64,000 bases of DNA from Xanthomonas rydalmerensis (GCF_033170385.1 NZ_CP126170.1:1884001-1948000); one strand, 5' to 3'. Shown: positions 1 through 9,002, counted from the stretch's first letter. Notes: generated from the sequence alone by a model not told the origin. Numbers and translations: made by a program.

Positions 1-771
1 ATCCTGCTGTTGATGGTGTATTCGTTCAACGCCTCCAAGCTGGCGACGGTGTGGGCCGGCTTCTCCACCAAGTGGTACGGCGAGTTGCTGCGCGACCGGC
101 AGATCCTGCAGGCGGCGTGGATCAGCCTGAAGGTGGCGTTCTGGACCGCCACCGCGTCGATGGTGCTCGGCACGCTGGCGGCGATGGCGATGACCCGCTT
201 CCGCCGCTTTCCCAGCAAGAGCCTGTTCGGCGCGCTGGTGACCGCGCCGCTGGTGATGCCCGAGGTGATCATCGGCCTGTCGATCATGATGATGCTGGTG
301 TCGATGGGCGGCGTGCTCGGCATCCCGCCCAAGGGGGTGATGGCGATCTGGGCCGCGCACGTCACCTTCACCCTGTCCTTCGTCACCGTGGTGGTGTCCT
401 CGCGCCTGCAGGAGCTGGACCGCTCGCTGGAAGAGGCGGCGATGGACCTCGGCGCCAACCGGCTCAAGGTGTTCTTCCTGATCACCGTGCCGATCATCGC
501 GCCGGCGCTGGTGTCGGGTTGGCTGCTGGCGTTCACCCTGTCGCTGGACGACGTGGTGATCGCCAACTTCGTCGCCGGCCCGGATTCGACCACGCTGCCG
601 ATGACCGTGTTCTCCTCGGTGCGCATGGGCTTGAAGCCCAAGATCAACGCGCTGGCCACGCTGATGGTGCTGGCGGTGTCGATCGCCGCCGTCGTCGGCT
701 GGTGGTTGATGGCGCGCAACGAGAAGCGGCGTCAGCGCGATATCCAGCTGGCTCAGCAGCAAGCCGGCTAA
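1..771 (+). CDS. potI: Putrescine ABC transporter permease PotI (5' end outside window)
   Basis: Inner-membrane permease of a PotFGHI-type polyamine importer. The reading frame is open from base 1, so the true start lies upstream; about 256 residues are visible. Several hydrophobic segments are followed by the EAA loop typical of ABC permeases (EEAAMDLGANRLKVFFLITV), where the ATPase PotG docks. The end is a basic cytoplasmic tail (ARNEKRRQRD). It is probably the last gene of its operon, because a palindromic repeat and a separate ribosome binding site follow. The succinate-semialdehyde dehydrogenase downstream fits putrescine breakdown to succinate. Family assignment is strong; substrate preference (putrescine versus spermidine) is inferred from similarity to PotI. 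Confidence 0.9.
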   Translation: MLLLMVYSFNASKLATVWAGFSTKWYGELLRDRQILQAAWISLKVAFWTATASMVLGTLAAMAMTRFRRFPSKSLFGALVTAPLVMPEVIIGLSIMMMLVSMGGVLGIPPKGVMAIWAAHVTFTLSFVTVVVSSRLQELDRSLEEAAMDLGANRLKVFFLITVPIIAPALVSGWLLAFTLSLDDVVIANFVAGPDSTTLPMTVFSSVRMGLKPKINALATLMVLAVSIAAVVGWWLMARNEKRRQRDIQLAQQQAG

Positions 772-789
772 GGTGTTGCGTTGCTCCGC

Positions 790-859
790 GTAGGAGCGGC
801 TTCAGCCGCGACTGGGCATTGCCGGTAACGGCCCCGTCGCGGCTAAAGCCGCTCCTACG
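790..859. repeat. REP-like palindromic intergenic repeat, copy 1
   Basis: GTAGGAGCGGCTTCAGCCGC at the left is mirrored by GCGGCTAAAGCCGCTCCTAC at the right, around a central spacer of about 25 bases. Each arm also contains its own small palindrome (GCGGCT..AGCCGC). A second copy lies at 20519-20585. This type of dispersed palindrome is common between genes in Xanthomonas. It may stabilise or end the potI transcript, but it lacks a T-run. Confidence 0.8.
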
Positions 860-962
860 GGCCTTGCGGAACACTGTGAGCCATCGCACTCGGCATGATC
901 GCCACGCCGCCGCAACTTCCGCCGCGCTAGGCTGACCGGACATTTTCCGAGGAGTCCGCGCG

Positions 963-2327
963 ATGCCTTACGACACCGTCAACCCGGCCAACGGCCAGGT
1001 CGAATACAGTCTCGAGCTGATGGATGCCGCTGCCGTCGAGCAGCGCCTGGCCGCCGCGGCGCAGGCGTTCCCGGGCTGGGCGGCGACGCCGCTGGAGCAG
1101 CGCGGCGCGCTGGTGCGCAAGGTCGGTGCGCAGTTGCGCGACCAGCGCGACGCGATCCAGCGGGTGATGACCGCGGAAATGGGCAAGCTGCGCAAGGAAG
1201 CCCTGGCCGAACTCGACAAGTGCGCCGCGGCCTGCGACTACTACGCCGAGCACGCGGCCGAGTACCTGCGCGAGCAGGCGGTGGCCACCGATGCGCAGCG
1301 CAGCTATGTGCGCTACGAACCGCTGGGCTGCGTGCTGGCGGTGATGCCGTGGAACTTCCCGATCTGGCAGGTGTTCCGCTTCCTGGCGCCGGCGCTGATG
1401 GCCGGCAACGTCGCCCTGCTCAAGCACGCCAGCAACGTGCCGCGCTGCGCCGACGCGATCGCCAAGGTGCTGGCCGACGCCGGCCTGCCGACCGGCGTGT
1501 TCGACGTGCTGCACATCGACAACGACCAGGCCGCCGAGGTGCTGCGCGATGCACGGGTGGCCGCGGTCACCCTGACCGGCAGCGAGCGCGCCGGCCGCTC
1601 CATCGCCGCCAACGCCGGTGGGCAGCTGAAGAAGTGCGTGATGGAACTGGGCGGCAGCGACGCCTTCGTGGTGCTGGACGACGCCGATCTAGACGCTACC
1701 GTGGCCGCGGCGGTGAAGTCGCGCTTCGACAACGCCGGGCAGACCTGCATCGCCGCCAAGCGCTTCGTGGTGGTGGAGGCGATCGCCGACGAATTCGTGC
1801 GTCGCTTCGTGGCCGCCGCCGCCGAGCGTCGCCTCGGCGATCCGCAGGACGAGGCGACCACGCTGGCGCCGATGGCGCGCCAGGACCTGCGCGACGAACT
1901 GCACAAGCAGGTGCAGGCCAGCATCGCCAAGGGGGCCAAGCCGCTGCTCGGTTGCGAGCCCGAGCGCGGCAGTCACGCAGGCTATCCGGCGTCGATCCTC
2001 GACCACGTGGCGCCGGGCATGCCGGCCTACGACGAAGAACTGTTCGGCCCGGTCGCGGCGATCCTGCGCGTGGCCGACGAAGCCGAAGCCGCACGCGTGG
2101 CCAACGACACCACGTTCGGCCTCGGCGGCAGCGTGTGGACCGGCGACCGCGCCCGCGGCGAACGCGTGGCCTGTCAACTCGAGTGCGGCGCCGCCTTCGT
2201 CAACGCCATCGTCAAGAGCGACGTACGCCTCCCGTTCGGCGGCATCAAGCGCTCCGGCTTCGGCCGCGAACTGGCCGAGCATGGCATCCACGAGTTCATG
2301 AACATCAAGACGGTGTATGTGGCTTGA
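963..2327 (+). CDS. sad: NAD-dependent succinate-semialdehyde dehydrogenase (Sad/YneI-like)
   Basis: Oxidises succinate semialdehyde to succinate, the last step of GABA and putrescine catabolism. The protein is 454 residues, usual for the Sad subgroup, which is shorter than GabD. Visible motifs: PWNFPIWQ near 129, cofactor-site TGSERAG near 205, catalytic Glu228 in MELGGSD and nucleophile Cys262 in NAGQTCIAAKRF. The end, FGRELAEHGIHEFMNIKTVY, is typical of the subgroup. The ATG is preceded by GAGGAG at a good distance. It follows potI in the same direction but is separated by 190 bases and a palindrome, so it probably has its own promoter. A related aldehyde substrate cannot be excluded. Confidence 0.88.
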   Translation: MPYDTVNPANGQVEYSLELMDAAAVEQRLAAAAQAFPGWAATPLEQRGALVRKVGAQLRDQRDAIQRVMTAEMGKLRKEALAELDKCAAACDYYAEHAAEYLREQAVATDAQRSYVRYEPLGCVLAVMPWNFPIWQVFRFLAPALMAGNVALLKHASNVPRCADAIAKVLADAGLPTGVFDVLHIDNDQAAEVLRDARVAAVTLTGSERAGRSIAANAGGQLKKCVMELGGSDAFVVLDDADLDATVAAAVKSRFDNAGQTCIAAKRFVVVEAIADEFVRRFVAAAAERRLGDPQDEATTLAPMARQDLRDELHKQVQASIAKGAKPLLGCEPERGSHAGYPASILDHVAPGMPAYDEELFGPVAAILRVADEAEAARVANDTTFGLGGSVWTGDRARGERVACQLECGAAFVNAIVKSDVRLPFGGIKRSGFGRELAEHGIHEFMNIKTVYVA

Positions 2328-2332
2328 GGGTG

Positions 2333-2466
2333 GGGATTCGGGAGTGGGGATTGGGGATTCGCAACAGCGGATCCCCTCTGCTGATGCAGCCCGTGCAACC
2401 CAGGCTTTAAACCATCAGGCGCAGCGCACCGCTTCAACGAATCCCCAATCCCGACTCCCCAATCCC
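2333..2466. repeat. 29-bp inverted repeat of GGGATTGGGGAGT type between convergent genes
   Basis: The left arm (2333-2361) and right arm (2438-2466) are inverse complements over 29 bases with two mismatches, separated by about 76 bases. They fill the gap between the convergent sad and corA stops and could end transcription from both sides. The left arm on the + strand is a series of G-runs. Related GGGGATT or CCCCAATC units recur at 21136-21163 and 25731-25755. Confidence 0.75.
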
Positions 2467-2470
2467 GGCC

Positions 2471-3466
2471 TCACAGCCACCTTGCCCGCTTGAACGCCAC
2501 ATACAGCGCCACGCACACCGCGGCGACGCCGCCGACCATCAGCGGGTAGGCCCAGGGCCATTCCAGTTCCGGCATCTGCTTGAAGTTCATGCCGTACCAG
2601 CTGGTGATCAGGGTCGGGGCGGCGAGCAGGGCGGCCCAGGCGCCGAGGCGCTTGACCGTCTCGCCCTGGGCCAGGGTGACCAGCGACAGGTTCACGCTCA
2701 GCGCGGTGCCCAGCATCTCGCGCAGGGTGTCGATGGCGTCGTTGGTGCGCACCGCATGGTCGAGCACGTCGCGCACGTACAGCCTTACTTCCTCGGCGAT
2801 CAGCGGGCCGGGGTGGCGCTTGAGGTGCGCCAGCACGTCCTGCAGCGGCGCCACGCCCAGGCGCATCTGGTTGAGTTCGCGCTTGAGTTCGTACAGGCGG
2901 ATCGCGGTGTCGCGCCGATAGGCCTCGGCGAAGATGTCCGTCTCCAGGCGTTCCAGGCTCTGCCGGAAGTCGTCGAGGATCGGCTGGTAGTTGTCGACGA
3001 TGTAGTCCAGCACCGCGTACAGCGCATACGACGGCCCCAGTTTCATCAGCGAGGCCTCGCGTTCCAGCCGCTCGCGCACCGGCGCGTAGGGCAGCGAGGC
3101 GCCATGGCGCACGGTCAGCAGGAAGCGCTCGCCGAGGAAGGCGTGGGTCTCGCCGTAGACGATGCGCGCGTCGATCACCTGCGCGGTGTGCACCGCCAGG
3201 AACAGCGAATTGCCGAAGGCCTCGACCTTGGGCCGCTGGTGCGCCTTGCGGGTGTCCTCGATCGCCAGTTCGTGCAGCTGGAACTCTTCCTTGAGCTGCT
3301 GCAACACGGCGTCGCCGGGCTCGTACATGCCGACCCATACGAAGCCGTCGTCATGCCCGGCCAGCACATCGCTGATCTGCTCCAGGGCGATGTCGTGGCG
3401 GCGGCCGTGGCCGTCGTAGTGCACGCAGTTGATGACGCAGGCGGGATTGGCGGTGGCGGAGGCCAT
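2471..3466 (-). CDS. corA: Magnesium/cobalt transporter CorA
   Basis: Pentameric inner-membrane channel for Mg2+ and Co2+ uptake. The protein is 331 residues, starting at MASATANPAC (ATG at 3466). A long acidic and helical cytoplasmic domain is followed by two C-terminal membrane helices. The signature YGMNF is at the end of the first helix, and a short basic tail (FKRARWL) follows the second. The frame stays open far upstream, but that part overlaps the next gene and has no family similarity, so the internal ATG is chosen. It lies 50 bases after the Lnb-like gene and could be read from the same transcript. It ends facing sad, with an inverted repeat between them. Confidence 0.93.
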   Translation of the reverse strand: MASATANPACVINCVHYDGHGRRHDIALEQISDVLAGHDDGFVWVGMYEPGDAVLQQLKEEFQLHELAIEDTRKAHQRPKVEAFGNSLFLAVHTAQVIDARIVYGETHAFLGERFLLTVRHGASLPYAPVRERLEREASLMKLGPSYALYAVLDYIVDNYQPILDDFRQSLERLETDIFAEAYRRDTAIRLYELKRELNQMRLGVAPLQDVLAHLKRHPGPLIAEEVRLYVRDVLDHAVRTNDAIDTLREMLGTALSVNLSLVTLAQGETVKRLGAWAALLAAPTLITSWYGMNFKQMPELEWPWAYPLMVGGVAAVCVALYVAFKRARWL

Positions 3467-3516
3467 GGCGGGATCGGGTTCGGCGGAGACGCGCGTGGCG
3501 AGGTGGCGCGACGGTA

Positions 3517-4812
3517 TCAGGGCTGCGGGCGAGGGCGGGTGAGCGCCCAGGCCAGCGCCGCGTGCACCGGCAGCAGCAGTGCGATCCACTGCAGGTTGAA
3601 CTGCGGCTGCAGCATCGACAGCCAGTGGATCAGCAGCGCGGCGCCGGCCAGCACCACCACCAGCCACAGCAGCACGTCGAACCAGCGCCCGGGGCGGCGC
3701 CCGCGCAGCAGCGCCACGCCGCCGACCAGCAGCGGCAGGCACAGCGGATCCAGCAGCAGCAGGTTGCGGTTGCCCCAGGCGGCGCGATGCTCGCTGAAGC
3801 CCCACAGGTACAGCAGGACCGCACCGCCCAGCGCGCACAGCAGCCAGAACGGCAGCGCCAGCGCGGCCAGCCAGCGTGGGCGGCGGCCCAGCGCCAGCAC
3901 ACCGGCCGCCGCGGCCAGCCCGACCAGCAGCCACGGCCACCAGTGCCGCAGCTGTTCCGGCGGTTCCGGCGGCAGCCGTTGCGGCAGCAACTGCTGGCGC
4001 GCCTGCACCAGCGGGCGGCCGGCGCTGTTGTGAACCTCGTTCAGGCTCTCGGCCAGGCGCATCGGCACGAAGGCTTCTTCCCAGCGCGACAGCGGCTTGT
4101 CGGCGTACGGGCCCAGGCCCAGGTCGAAGCCGAGCCACATCCACGGCGCCGGCGAGGCCAGGCGCACCGATTCGCTGCGGTAGGTGTTGCCGCGCGAGCG
4201 GCCCGACAGTTGCGCATGCAGCGCCCCGCCCATGGCCCGGTCCAGCGCGTCGCGGACCATCGTGGCGCAGTTGGCGGTGTAGTAGTCGTAGCGGTAGCGG
4301 GCATTCTCCGGACGTGCGCGCCAGGCCAGCGCCTGCTCGAGCGCGCGTGCCTGCGCCGGCGCCAGGTCCAGCCACTGGATGTCCACGCCGCGTCCGGCCT
4401 CGCGGTACTGCTGCAGATCCTCCTGCAGCGGCAGCGCGACCAGGTAGTAGCGCATGTCGCCGGCGGCGAAGCGGCCGACGAAGCCCGGTTCGCTGGGGTC
4501 GAAGAACCCGAAGTTGTACGAGGTGGCCTGGCCCGTGCGCGGATCCAGCACCACGATGGCGTCGTGGCCGAAGCGCTCGAAGAACACTTCGCCGGGCTGC
4601 ATCGTGGCCACGCCGATGCGCGGCGCCGGGTCGCTGGCATCGGCCGCGGCGGGCGCAGCCGCAACGGGCGCCGCGGGCGTCGGTGCGGCCAGCGGCGGCG
4701 GTGACGCCGGATCCGCGGACGTGGTCTGCGCGAAGGCCAGCCCGGCCCACAGGGCCAGCAGCATTCCCAGCCAGCAGGCCGCGCGTCTGCGCGGCACGGC
4801 GTGCGTGCTCAA
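3517..4812 (-). CDS. Lnb-family (DUF4105) periplasmic/membrane protein
   Basis: The protein is 431 residues: a signal peptide (LLALWAGLAFAQ), an Ala/Pro-rich linker, a periplasmic DUF4105 domain (about 60-270) and about five C-terminal membrane helices. The periplasmic domain carries the family's FERFGHD motif and YDYYTANCATMVRDAL, whose His and Cys resemble NlpC/papain-like active sites. The membrane part has the family motif SEH..WGNRNLLLLDPL. The family includes Lnb, the lipoprotein N-acyltransferase described in Bacteroides. The start is TTG, overlapping the corC stop (TTGA), so translation is probably coupled. It sits where E. coli has lnt, directly after corC. A role in lipoprotein acylation is inferred from family and position; family membership is well supported. 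Confidence 0.75.
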   Translation of the reverse strand: MSTHAVPRRRAACWLGMLLALWAGLAFAQTTSADPASPPPLAAPTPAAPVAAAPAAADASDPAPRIGVATMQPGEVFFERFGHDAIVVLDPRTGQATSYNFGFFDPSEPGFVGRFAAGDMRYYLVALPLQEDLQQYREAGRGVDIQWLDLAPAQARALEQALAWRARPENARYRYDYYTANCATMVRDALDRAMGGALHAQLSGRSRGNTYRSESVRLASPAPWMWLGFDLGLGPYADKPLSRWEEAFVPMRLAESLNEVHNSAGRPLVQARQQLLPQRLPPEPPEQLRHWWPWLLVGLAAAAGVLALGRRPRWLAALALPFWLLCALGGAVLLYLWGFSEHRAAWGNRNLLLLDPLCLPLLVGGVALLRGRRPGRWFDVLLWLVVVLAGAALLIHWLSMLQPQFNLQWIALLLPVHAALAWALTRPRPQP

Positions 4813-5690
4813 GCGCCGTCCTGCGCAGGCGGCGGCAGGATGGTCACGTGGAAGGCCTGCACCCGGCGCGCGTCGGCCCGCGCCACACGGAATGCGAACC
4901 GCCCCAGGGTCAGTTCCTCGCCGGTCTCGGGCAGGTGGCCGATCGCCTCGGTGACCAGCCCGCCGACGGTGTCGTAGTCGTCGTCCGGGAAGTCGGCGCC
5001 GAAGCGTTCGTTGAAATCCTCGATCGGGGTCAGCGCATCCACCACGTACTGGCCGTCGGCCTGCGCGGCGATCAGCGACGCCTCGTCCTCGGCGTCGTCG
5101 TGCTCGTCGTCGATGTCGCCGACGATCTGCTCCAGCACGTCCTCGATGGTCACCAGCCCGGCCACGCCGCCGTACTCGTCGACCACGATCGCCATGTGGT
5201 TGCGCGAGAGCCGGAACTCCTTGAGCAGCACGTTGAGCTTCTTCGACTCGGGAATCAGCACCGCCGGGCGCAGCAGTTCGCGCACCGTGCCCGGACCGTC
5301 ATCGGCGACCACGCCGCGCAGCAGGTCCTTGGCCAGCAGGATGCCGAGGATGTCGTCCTTGTTCTCGCCGTGCACCGGGAAGCGCGAATGGCCGGATTCG
5401 ACCACCTGCTTCATCAGGTCGAGGAAACGCGCCTCCACCGGCAGCGAGACCATCTGCGCGCGCGAGATCATCACATCGCCGACGGTGAGTTCGGAGACCG
5501 ACAGCGCGCCCTCCATCATGCGCAGCGTGTCGGCGGCGATCAGGCCATCGTGCTGCGCGTCGCGCAGCACCTCGACCAGATCGTCGCGGGTGTGCGGATC
5601 GCCGGAGAACACCGAGGTCAGGCGTTCCAGCCAGCCGCGACGTTTTTCGTGGGATTCGGGGGAGGAGCTACTCGGTCCGTCTTCTGACAT
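4809..5690 (-). CDS. corC: CorC/YbeX-type CBS-domain protein
   Basis: The protein is 293 residues. After a short charged N-terminus (MSEDGPSSSSPESHEKRRGW) come two CBS domains (about 65-190, with VGDVMISRAQM and VVDEYGGVAGLVTIEDVLEQIVGDI) and a C-terminal CorC/HlyC domain (about 205-290). The family is tied to Mg2+/Co2+ resistance and, as YbeX, to ribosome maintenance. It has no membrane segment. The frame extends upstream to 5780, but MSEDG matches the family start. It belongs to the phoH-ybeY-corC series on this strand, with an exported protein inserted between ybeY and corC, and its stop overlaps the Lnb-like gene. Confidence 0.9.
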   Translation of the reverse strand: MSEDGPSSSSPESHEKRRGWLERLTSVFSGDPHTRDDLVEVLRDAQHDGLIAADTLRMMEGALSVSELTVGDVMISRAQMVSLPVEARFLDLMKQVVESGHSRFPVHGENKDDILGILLAKDLLRGVVADDGPGTVRELLRPAVLIPESKKLNVLLKEFRLSRNHMAIVVDEYGGVAGLVTIEDVLEQIVGDIDDEHDDAEDEASLIAAQADGQYVVDALTPIEDFNERFGADFPDDDYDTVGGLVTEAIGHLPETGEELTLGRFAFRVARADARRVQAFHVTILPPPAQDGA

Positions 5691-5801
5691 GTTCTGTGGG
5701 TAGGCGCCCGGTCGAACGGGCGGTAACCCCAAGTCTAGCAGGGCGGTCGCGACAGCATCGCGACGCCGGCGGCGGGCCATCGGCGGCGCGCCGGCCCGGG
5801 T

Positions 5802-6416
5802 TCAGCCGCCGGGGGGCGGAGTATGCAGCGCGTCGGGTGCCGGTGCCGCGCCCGGTTCCTCGGGCAGGTCCAGGCTGTAGCTGCAGCCGGCCAGGGTCTT
5901 GCCGGGGTGCGATTTCACCGTGGACACGCTGAGGATGATCGACTCGATCATCGGCTCGCCGGTCTTGGGGTCGTGGACGTCGCGGCTGAGCACCTCGCGG
6001 CCGAACATGGCCTTCTCCGGGGTGTCCACCGCCGCTTCCAGGTTCAGGCGCTTGGCCAGCGGCCGCGGGTCGGGCAGGTCCAGGATCGCCATCACGCTGG
6101 AGCCGGAGAAGGCGATGCGCTCGCTGCTGTAGCCGAACACCTGGATCGGCCGGGTCAGCGCGTACTCGGTCATGAACAGGTTGGACTGCGGCAGCGGTCG
6201 CCAGCCGTGCGCCACCGCCTTCAGCGGATCGGCCAGCAGCGGCGCCAGCGCACTGAAGTCGGCCACGTGCTGGCGGCATTCCAGCAGCGCCGGCAGGTCG
6301 ATGGCCGGATCGGCGGCCGTGGTGGCGGCAGGCGCTGCCGCCGGCGGCAAGGCAGGCGCGGCGACCGCTGGAGCGGCGCAGGCGAGCGCGAGCAGGACGA
6401 GCGAGGGACGGATCAA
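5802..6416 (-). CDS. Exported protein of unknown function
   Basis: About 204 residues. The preferred start is TTG at 6416, giving MIRPSLVLLALACAAPAVAA, a clear signal peptide, with GAGG nine bases upstream. A longer frame back to 6515 adds only a basic low-complexity stretch. The mature part has an Ala/Pro linker, then a globular region with a Cys in LLECRQHVADF and another in TLAGCSYSLDL, possibly a periplasmic disulphide. I do not recognise a family. It lies between ybeY and corC on the same strand, so it is likely co-transcribed with that housekeeping block. Confidence 0.65.
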   Translation of the reverse strand: MIRPSLVLLALACAAPAVAAPALPPAAAPAATTAADPAIDLPALLECRQHVADFSALAPLLADPLKAVAHGWRPLPQSNLFMTEYALTRPIQVFGYSSERIAFSGSSVMAILDLPDPRPLAKRLNLEAAVDTPEKAMFGREVLSRDVHDPKTGEPMIESIILSVSTVKSHPGKTLAGCSYSLDLPEEPGAAPAPDALHTPPPGG

Positions 6417-6518
6417 CGCACGGAACCTCGAAGGAAAACGGGGCGGCGATCGCCGCGCGGCCACGTTACCGCCGGCGCCTGCGCTTGACCAGCGTGGGAG
6501 AGGTGGGCGACACACCGA

Positions 6519-6555
6519 GCCCCTCTCCCCCCGGGAGAGGGGTTGGGGTGAGGGT
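6519..6555. repeat. Intergenic hairpin repeat (CCCCTCTCCC/GGGAGAGGGG)
   Basis: CCCCTCTCCC (6520-6529) and GGGAGAGGGG (6533-6542) form a perfect 10-bp stem with a CCC loop, followed by TTGGGGTGAGGGT. This element type is widely dispersed between genes in Xanthomonas and relatives. It sits between ybeY and the exported protein and could act in mRNA processing or partial termination. Confidence 0.7.
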
Positions 6556-6585
6556 CGGTCGCGGCAGAGAGCGCGGGATATCGGA

Positions 6586-7071
6586 TCAACGCTCGCCGGC
6601 GTAGGGGTCGGACACGCCGAGGTCGGCGAGGATCTCGCGCTCCAGTTGCTCCATCGCCTCGGCTTCCTTGTCGTCCTCGTGGTCCCAGCCGAGCAGGTGC
6701 AGCACGCCGTGCACGGTCAGGTGCGCGTAATGCGCGTTCAGCGGCTTGTCCTGTTCGGCGGCTTCGCGCGCCACCACCGGTGCGCAGATCACCAGATCGC
6801 CGAGCAGCGGCAGCTTGACGCCCTTCGGCAGCCCCTCCGGCAGTTCCGCCGGGAAGCTGAGCACATTGGTGGCGTAGTCCTTGCCGCGGTAGTGCTGGTT
6901 GAGGGCGCGGCCTTCGCGGTCGTCGACCAGGCGGATCGCCAGATCGGCCTCGCGGATGCGGCCCTTCAGCGCCGCGGCGACCCATTTGCGAAAGCTCGGC
7001 GCCGCCGGCAGCCCGGCACGGGGCAGGGCGTAGCTGACGCCGACATCGAGGCGGACGGGACCTTTGGTCAT
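6586..7071 (-). CDS. ybeY: Endoribonuclease YbeY
   Basis: Zinc-dependent endoribonuclease for 16S rRNA 3'-end maturation and ribosome quality control, acting in the cytoplasm. The protein is 161 residues from ATG at 7071. The metal site [11 protein letters not shown] gives His121, His125 and His131, the H3xH5xH signature. [18 protein letters not shown] upstream is the other conserved block. It belongs with phoH and corC, as in E. coli ybeZ-ybeY-ybeX, but a small exported-protein gene lies between it and phoH. Confidence 0.95.
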   Translation of the reverse strand: MTKGPVRLDVGVSYALPRAGLPAAPSFRKWVAAALKGRIREADLAIRLVDDREGRALNQHYRGKDYATNVLSFPAELPEGLPKGVKLPLLGDLVICAPVVAREAAEQDKPLNAHYAHLTVHGVLHLLGWDHEDDKEAEAMEQLEREILADLGVSDPYAGER

Positions 7072-7253
7072 GGCGGAACGGCCGGGTGCAGCGGTGGGGG
7101 CCACAGTATCGCGCTAACGCGCGCTCAGGGCGACGCCCCGTCGCCTGCTTCGTAGGCGATCTCGATCACTGTCGTGTGGTCGATGCCGGCGTCCGCTGCG
7201 CAGTTCCGGTCATGCACGCCTTGTCCTGGAGCGGCAGACGCGCCACTACAGAC

Positions 7254-7820
7254 TCAGGTGACGCATTCGACCAGGAACAGCACGGGCTTTTTTTCGGCGT
7301 CTATGCGGTACGCCACGCTGCCCATCGGGCCTTGCTGGCATTGCGGATTGTCGTGCCGGATCTCCACCGTGGCGGCGAAGCGCCCCGAAGCAGAGAGCCA
7401 TACGGCGGCCTGGCCGCGTTCGAGCAGGCGGCCGACCAGGTAGAGGCTGTCCGCTGGCACCTTGGCGTAGGCCAGCGCGTTGCAGCCGAAGCGATCGCGT
7501 GTCACGCCGGCGGTTTCGGCCGCATCGAGCAGCGCTTGCGCGCGGGTGCCGGCGATCCAGGCCAGGCGTTGCGCTTCGTCGCCGCGCGGTGCGGTCGGCG
7601 AGGTACGGGAAATTGCCGCAGCGCGCTCGAGGACGTCGCGCGGCAGGCCGATGCTGGCCGCGTCCTGCACGATCGACAGGCAGGGCGGGGTCAGCGATTG
7701 CGCCAGGGCGATGCGCTGCGGTGCCGGGTTCTGCGCGCGCGGCGGGTCCGACGAATGGCCGCTGGCGCCACCGGCCACGCCGAGCAGCGCTGCCAGCAGG
7801 CCGGGCCAGGGCCGGATCAT
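7254..7820 (-). CDS. Exported protein of unknown function, coupled to phoH
   Basis: 188 residues from ATG at 7820, which overlaps the phoH stop by four bases (ATGA), so it is probably translated by coupling. The N-terminus [21 protein letters not shown] is a signal-peptide-like segment. The mature part has four Cys (PPCLSIV, RFGCNAL, NPQCQQG, LVECVT), possibly two disulphides. I do not recognise the family. A 182-base stretch without a visible gene separates it from ybeY. Confidence 0.7.
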   Translation of the reverse strand: MIRPWPGLLAALLGVAGGASGHSSDPPRAQNPAPQRIALAQSLTPPCLSIVQDAASIGLPRDVLERAAAISRTSPTAPRGDEAQRLAWIAGTRAQALLDAAETAGVTRDRFGCNALAYAKVPADSLYLVGRLLERGQAAVWLSASGRFAATVEIRHDNPQCQQGPMGSVAYRIDAEKKPVLFLVECVT

Positions 7821-8803
7821 GCGGCGGGTCCGGTGGCGCGGTCGACGACGTCGCGCTTCTCGTAGGCGTTGACGATGCGCGCCACCAGCGGATGCCGGAC
7901 CACGTCGCGTGCCTCGAAGAAGGTGAAGCTGACCCCGTCCACCTCGTGCAGCACCTCGATGGCGTCGCGCAGGCCGGACTTGACGTGCTTGGGCAGGTCG
8001 ATCTGGGTCAGGTCGCCGGTGACCACCGCGGTGCTGCCGAAGCCGAGCCGGGTCAGGAACATCTTCATCTGCTCGATGGTGGTGTTCTGCGCCTCGTCCA
8101 GGATCACGTAGGCGTCGTTGAGGGTGCGTCCGCGCATGTACGCCAGCGGCGCGATCTCGATGACGTTCTTTTCCAGCAGCTTGACCACCTTCTCCACGCC
8201 CAGCATCTCGTACAGCGCGTCGTACAGCGGGCGCAGGTAGGGATCGACCTTCTGGCTGAGGTCGCCGGGCAAAAAGCCCAGCTTCTCGCCGGCCTCCACC
8301 GCCGGGCGCACCAGGATCAGGCGCTGCACCCGCGATTCGTTCAGCGCTTCCACCGCGCTGGCCACGGCCAGGAAGGTCTTGCCGGTGCCGGCCGGGCCGA
8401 TGCCGAAGTTGATGTCGTGGGTGGCGATCTGGTGCAGGTACTTGGCCTGGTTGGCGCCGCGGCCGCGCACGGTGCCGCGCCTGACCTTGATCGCCACTTC
8501 TTGCGGCTGGTATGCGCGCTGCGCCACCTGGTCGACGTTGGACTGATTGAGCCGCAGGTGGATTTCCTGGTCGTCGAAGGTGACGTGGTCGGCCTCGACA
8601 TACAGCGCCTGCAGCAGCCGCTCGGCCGCCGCCACCGCCTGCTCCGGTCCGGTCACCCGGTACACGTTGCCGCGGTTGGAGATCTCCACGCCCAGGCGCA
8701 GTTCGATCTGCCGCAGGTGCGCGTCGAACGGGCCGGCCAGGTTGGCCAGGCGCTCGGTGTCGGCGGGATCCAGGGTGAAGTCGCGTTGCGCAGGGGTGGT
8801 CAT
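7817..8803 (-). CDS. phoH: PhoH-family ATPase (YbeZ)
   Basis: The protein is 328 residues from ATG at 8803. It has an N-terminal domain with a KH-like RNA-binding look (about 35-70) and a PhoH ATPase core with Walker A GPAGTGKT (136-143), then [19 protein letters not shown] and the Walker B region [10 protein letters not shown]. The family partners YbeY in rRNA processing. It is followed by an overlapping exported-protein gene and then ybeY. Upstream are 365 bases without a gene that hold a group of DnaA-box-like sites. A longer frame upstream is compositional only. Confidence 0.93.
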   Translation of the reverse strand: MTTPAQRDFTLDPADTERLANLAGPFDAHLRQIELRLGVEISNRGNVYRVTGPEQAVAAAERLLQALYVEADHVTFDDQEIHLRLNQSNVDQVAQRAYQPQEVAIKVRRGTVRGRGANQAKYLHQIATHDINFGIGPAGTGKTFLAVASAVEALNESRVQRLILVRPAVEAGEKLGFLPGDLSQKVDPYLRPLYDALYEMLGVEKVVKLLEKNVIEIAPLAYMRGRTLNDAYVILDEAQNTTIEQMKMFLTRLGFGSTAVVTGDLTQIDLPKHVKSGLRDAIEVLHEVDGVSFTFFEARDVVRHPLVARIVNAYEKRDVVDRATGPAA

Positions 8804-9002
8804 GGCGGGCGCACACCGCCAGCGGCGGTGTCGAAGAAACGAGGGGCGCAAAGGGTAGCGCGCAGCGCGTAGCCGGGCCAGTGAAGGACGCGGGCGGCGG
8901 CCCCGTGGTGCGCAGGCCGCCGCGGTGGAGGTGCGCCGGGCGGATCGGCGCGCGCAGGCGCGGCGCCACCGCCGCGATCCTCGCGCCGCGGCGATGGCAA
9001 CG

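Noticed and set aside
2471..4750. A single large fused frame containing CorA and upstream sequence
   Set aside because: The N-terminal 427 residues are out-of-frame reading of the Lnb-like gene. CorA begins at its own ATG (3466).
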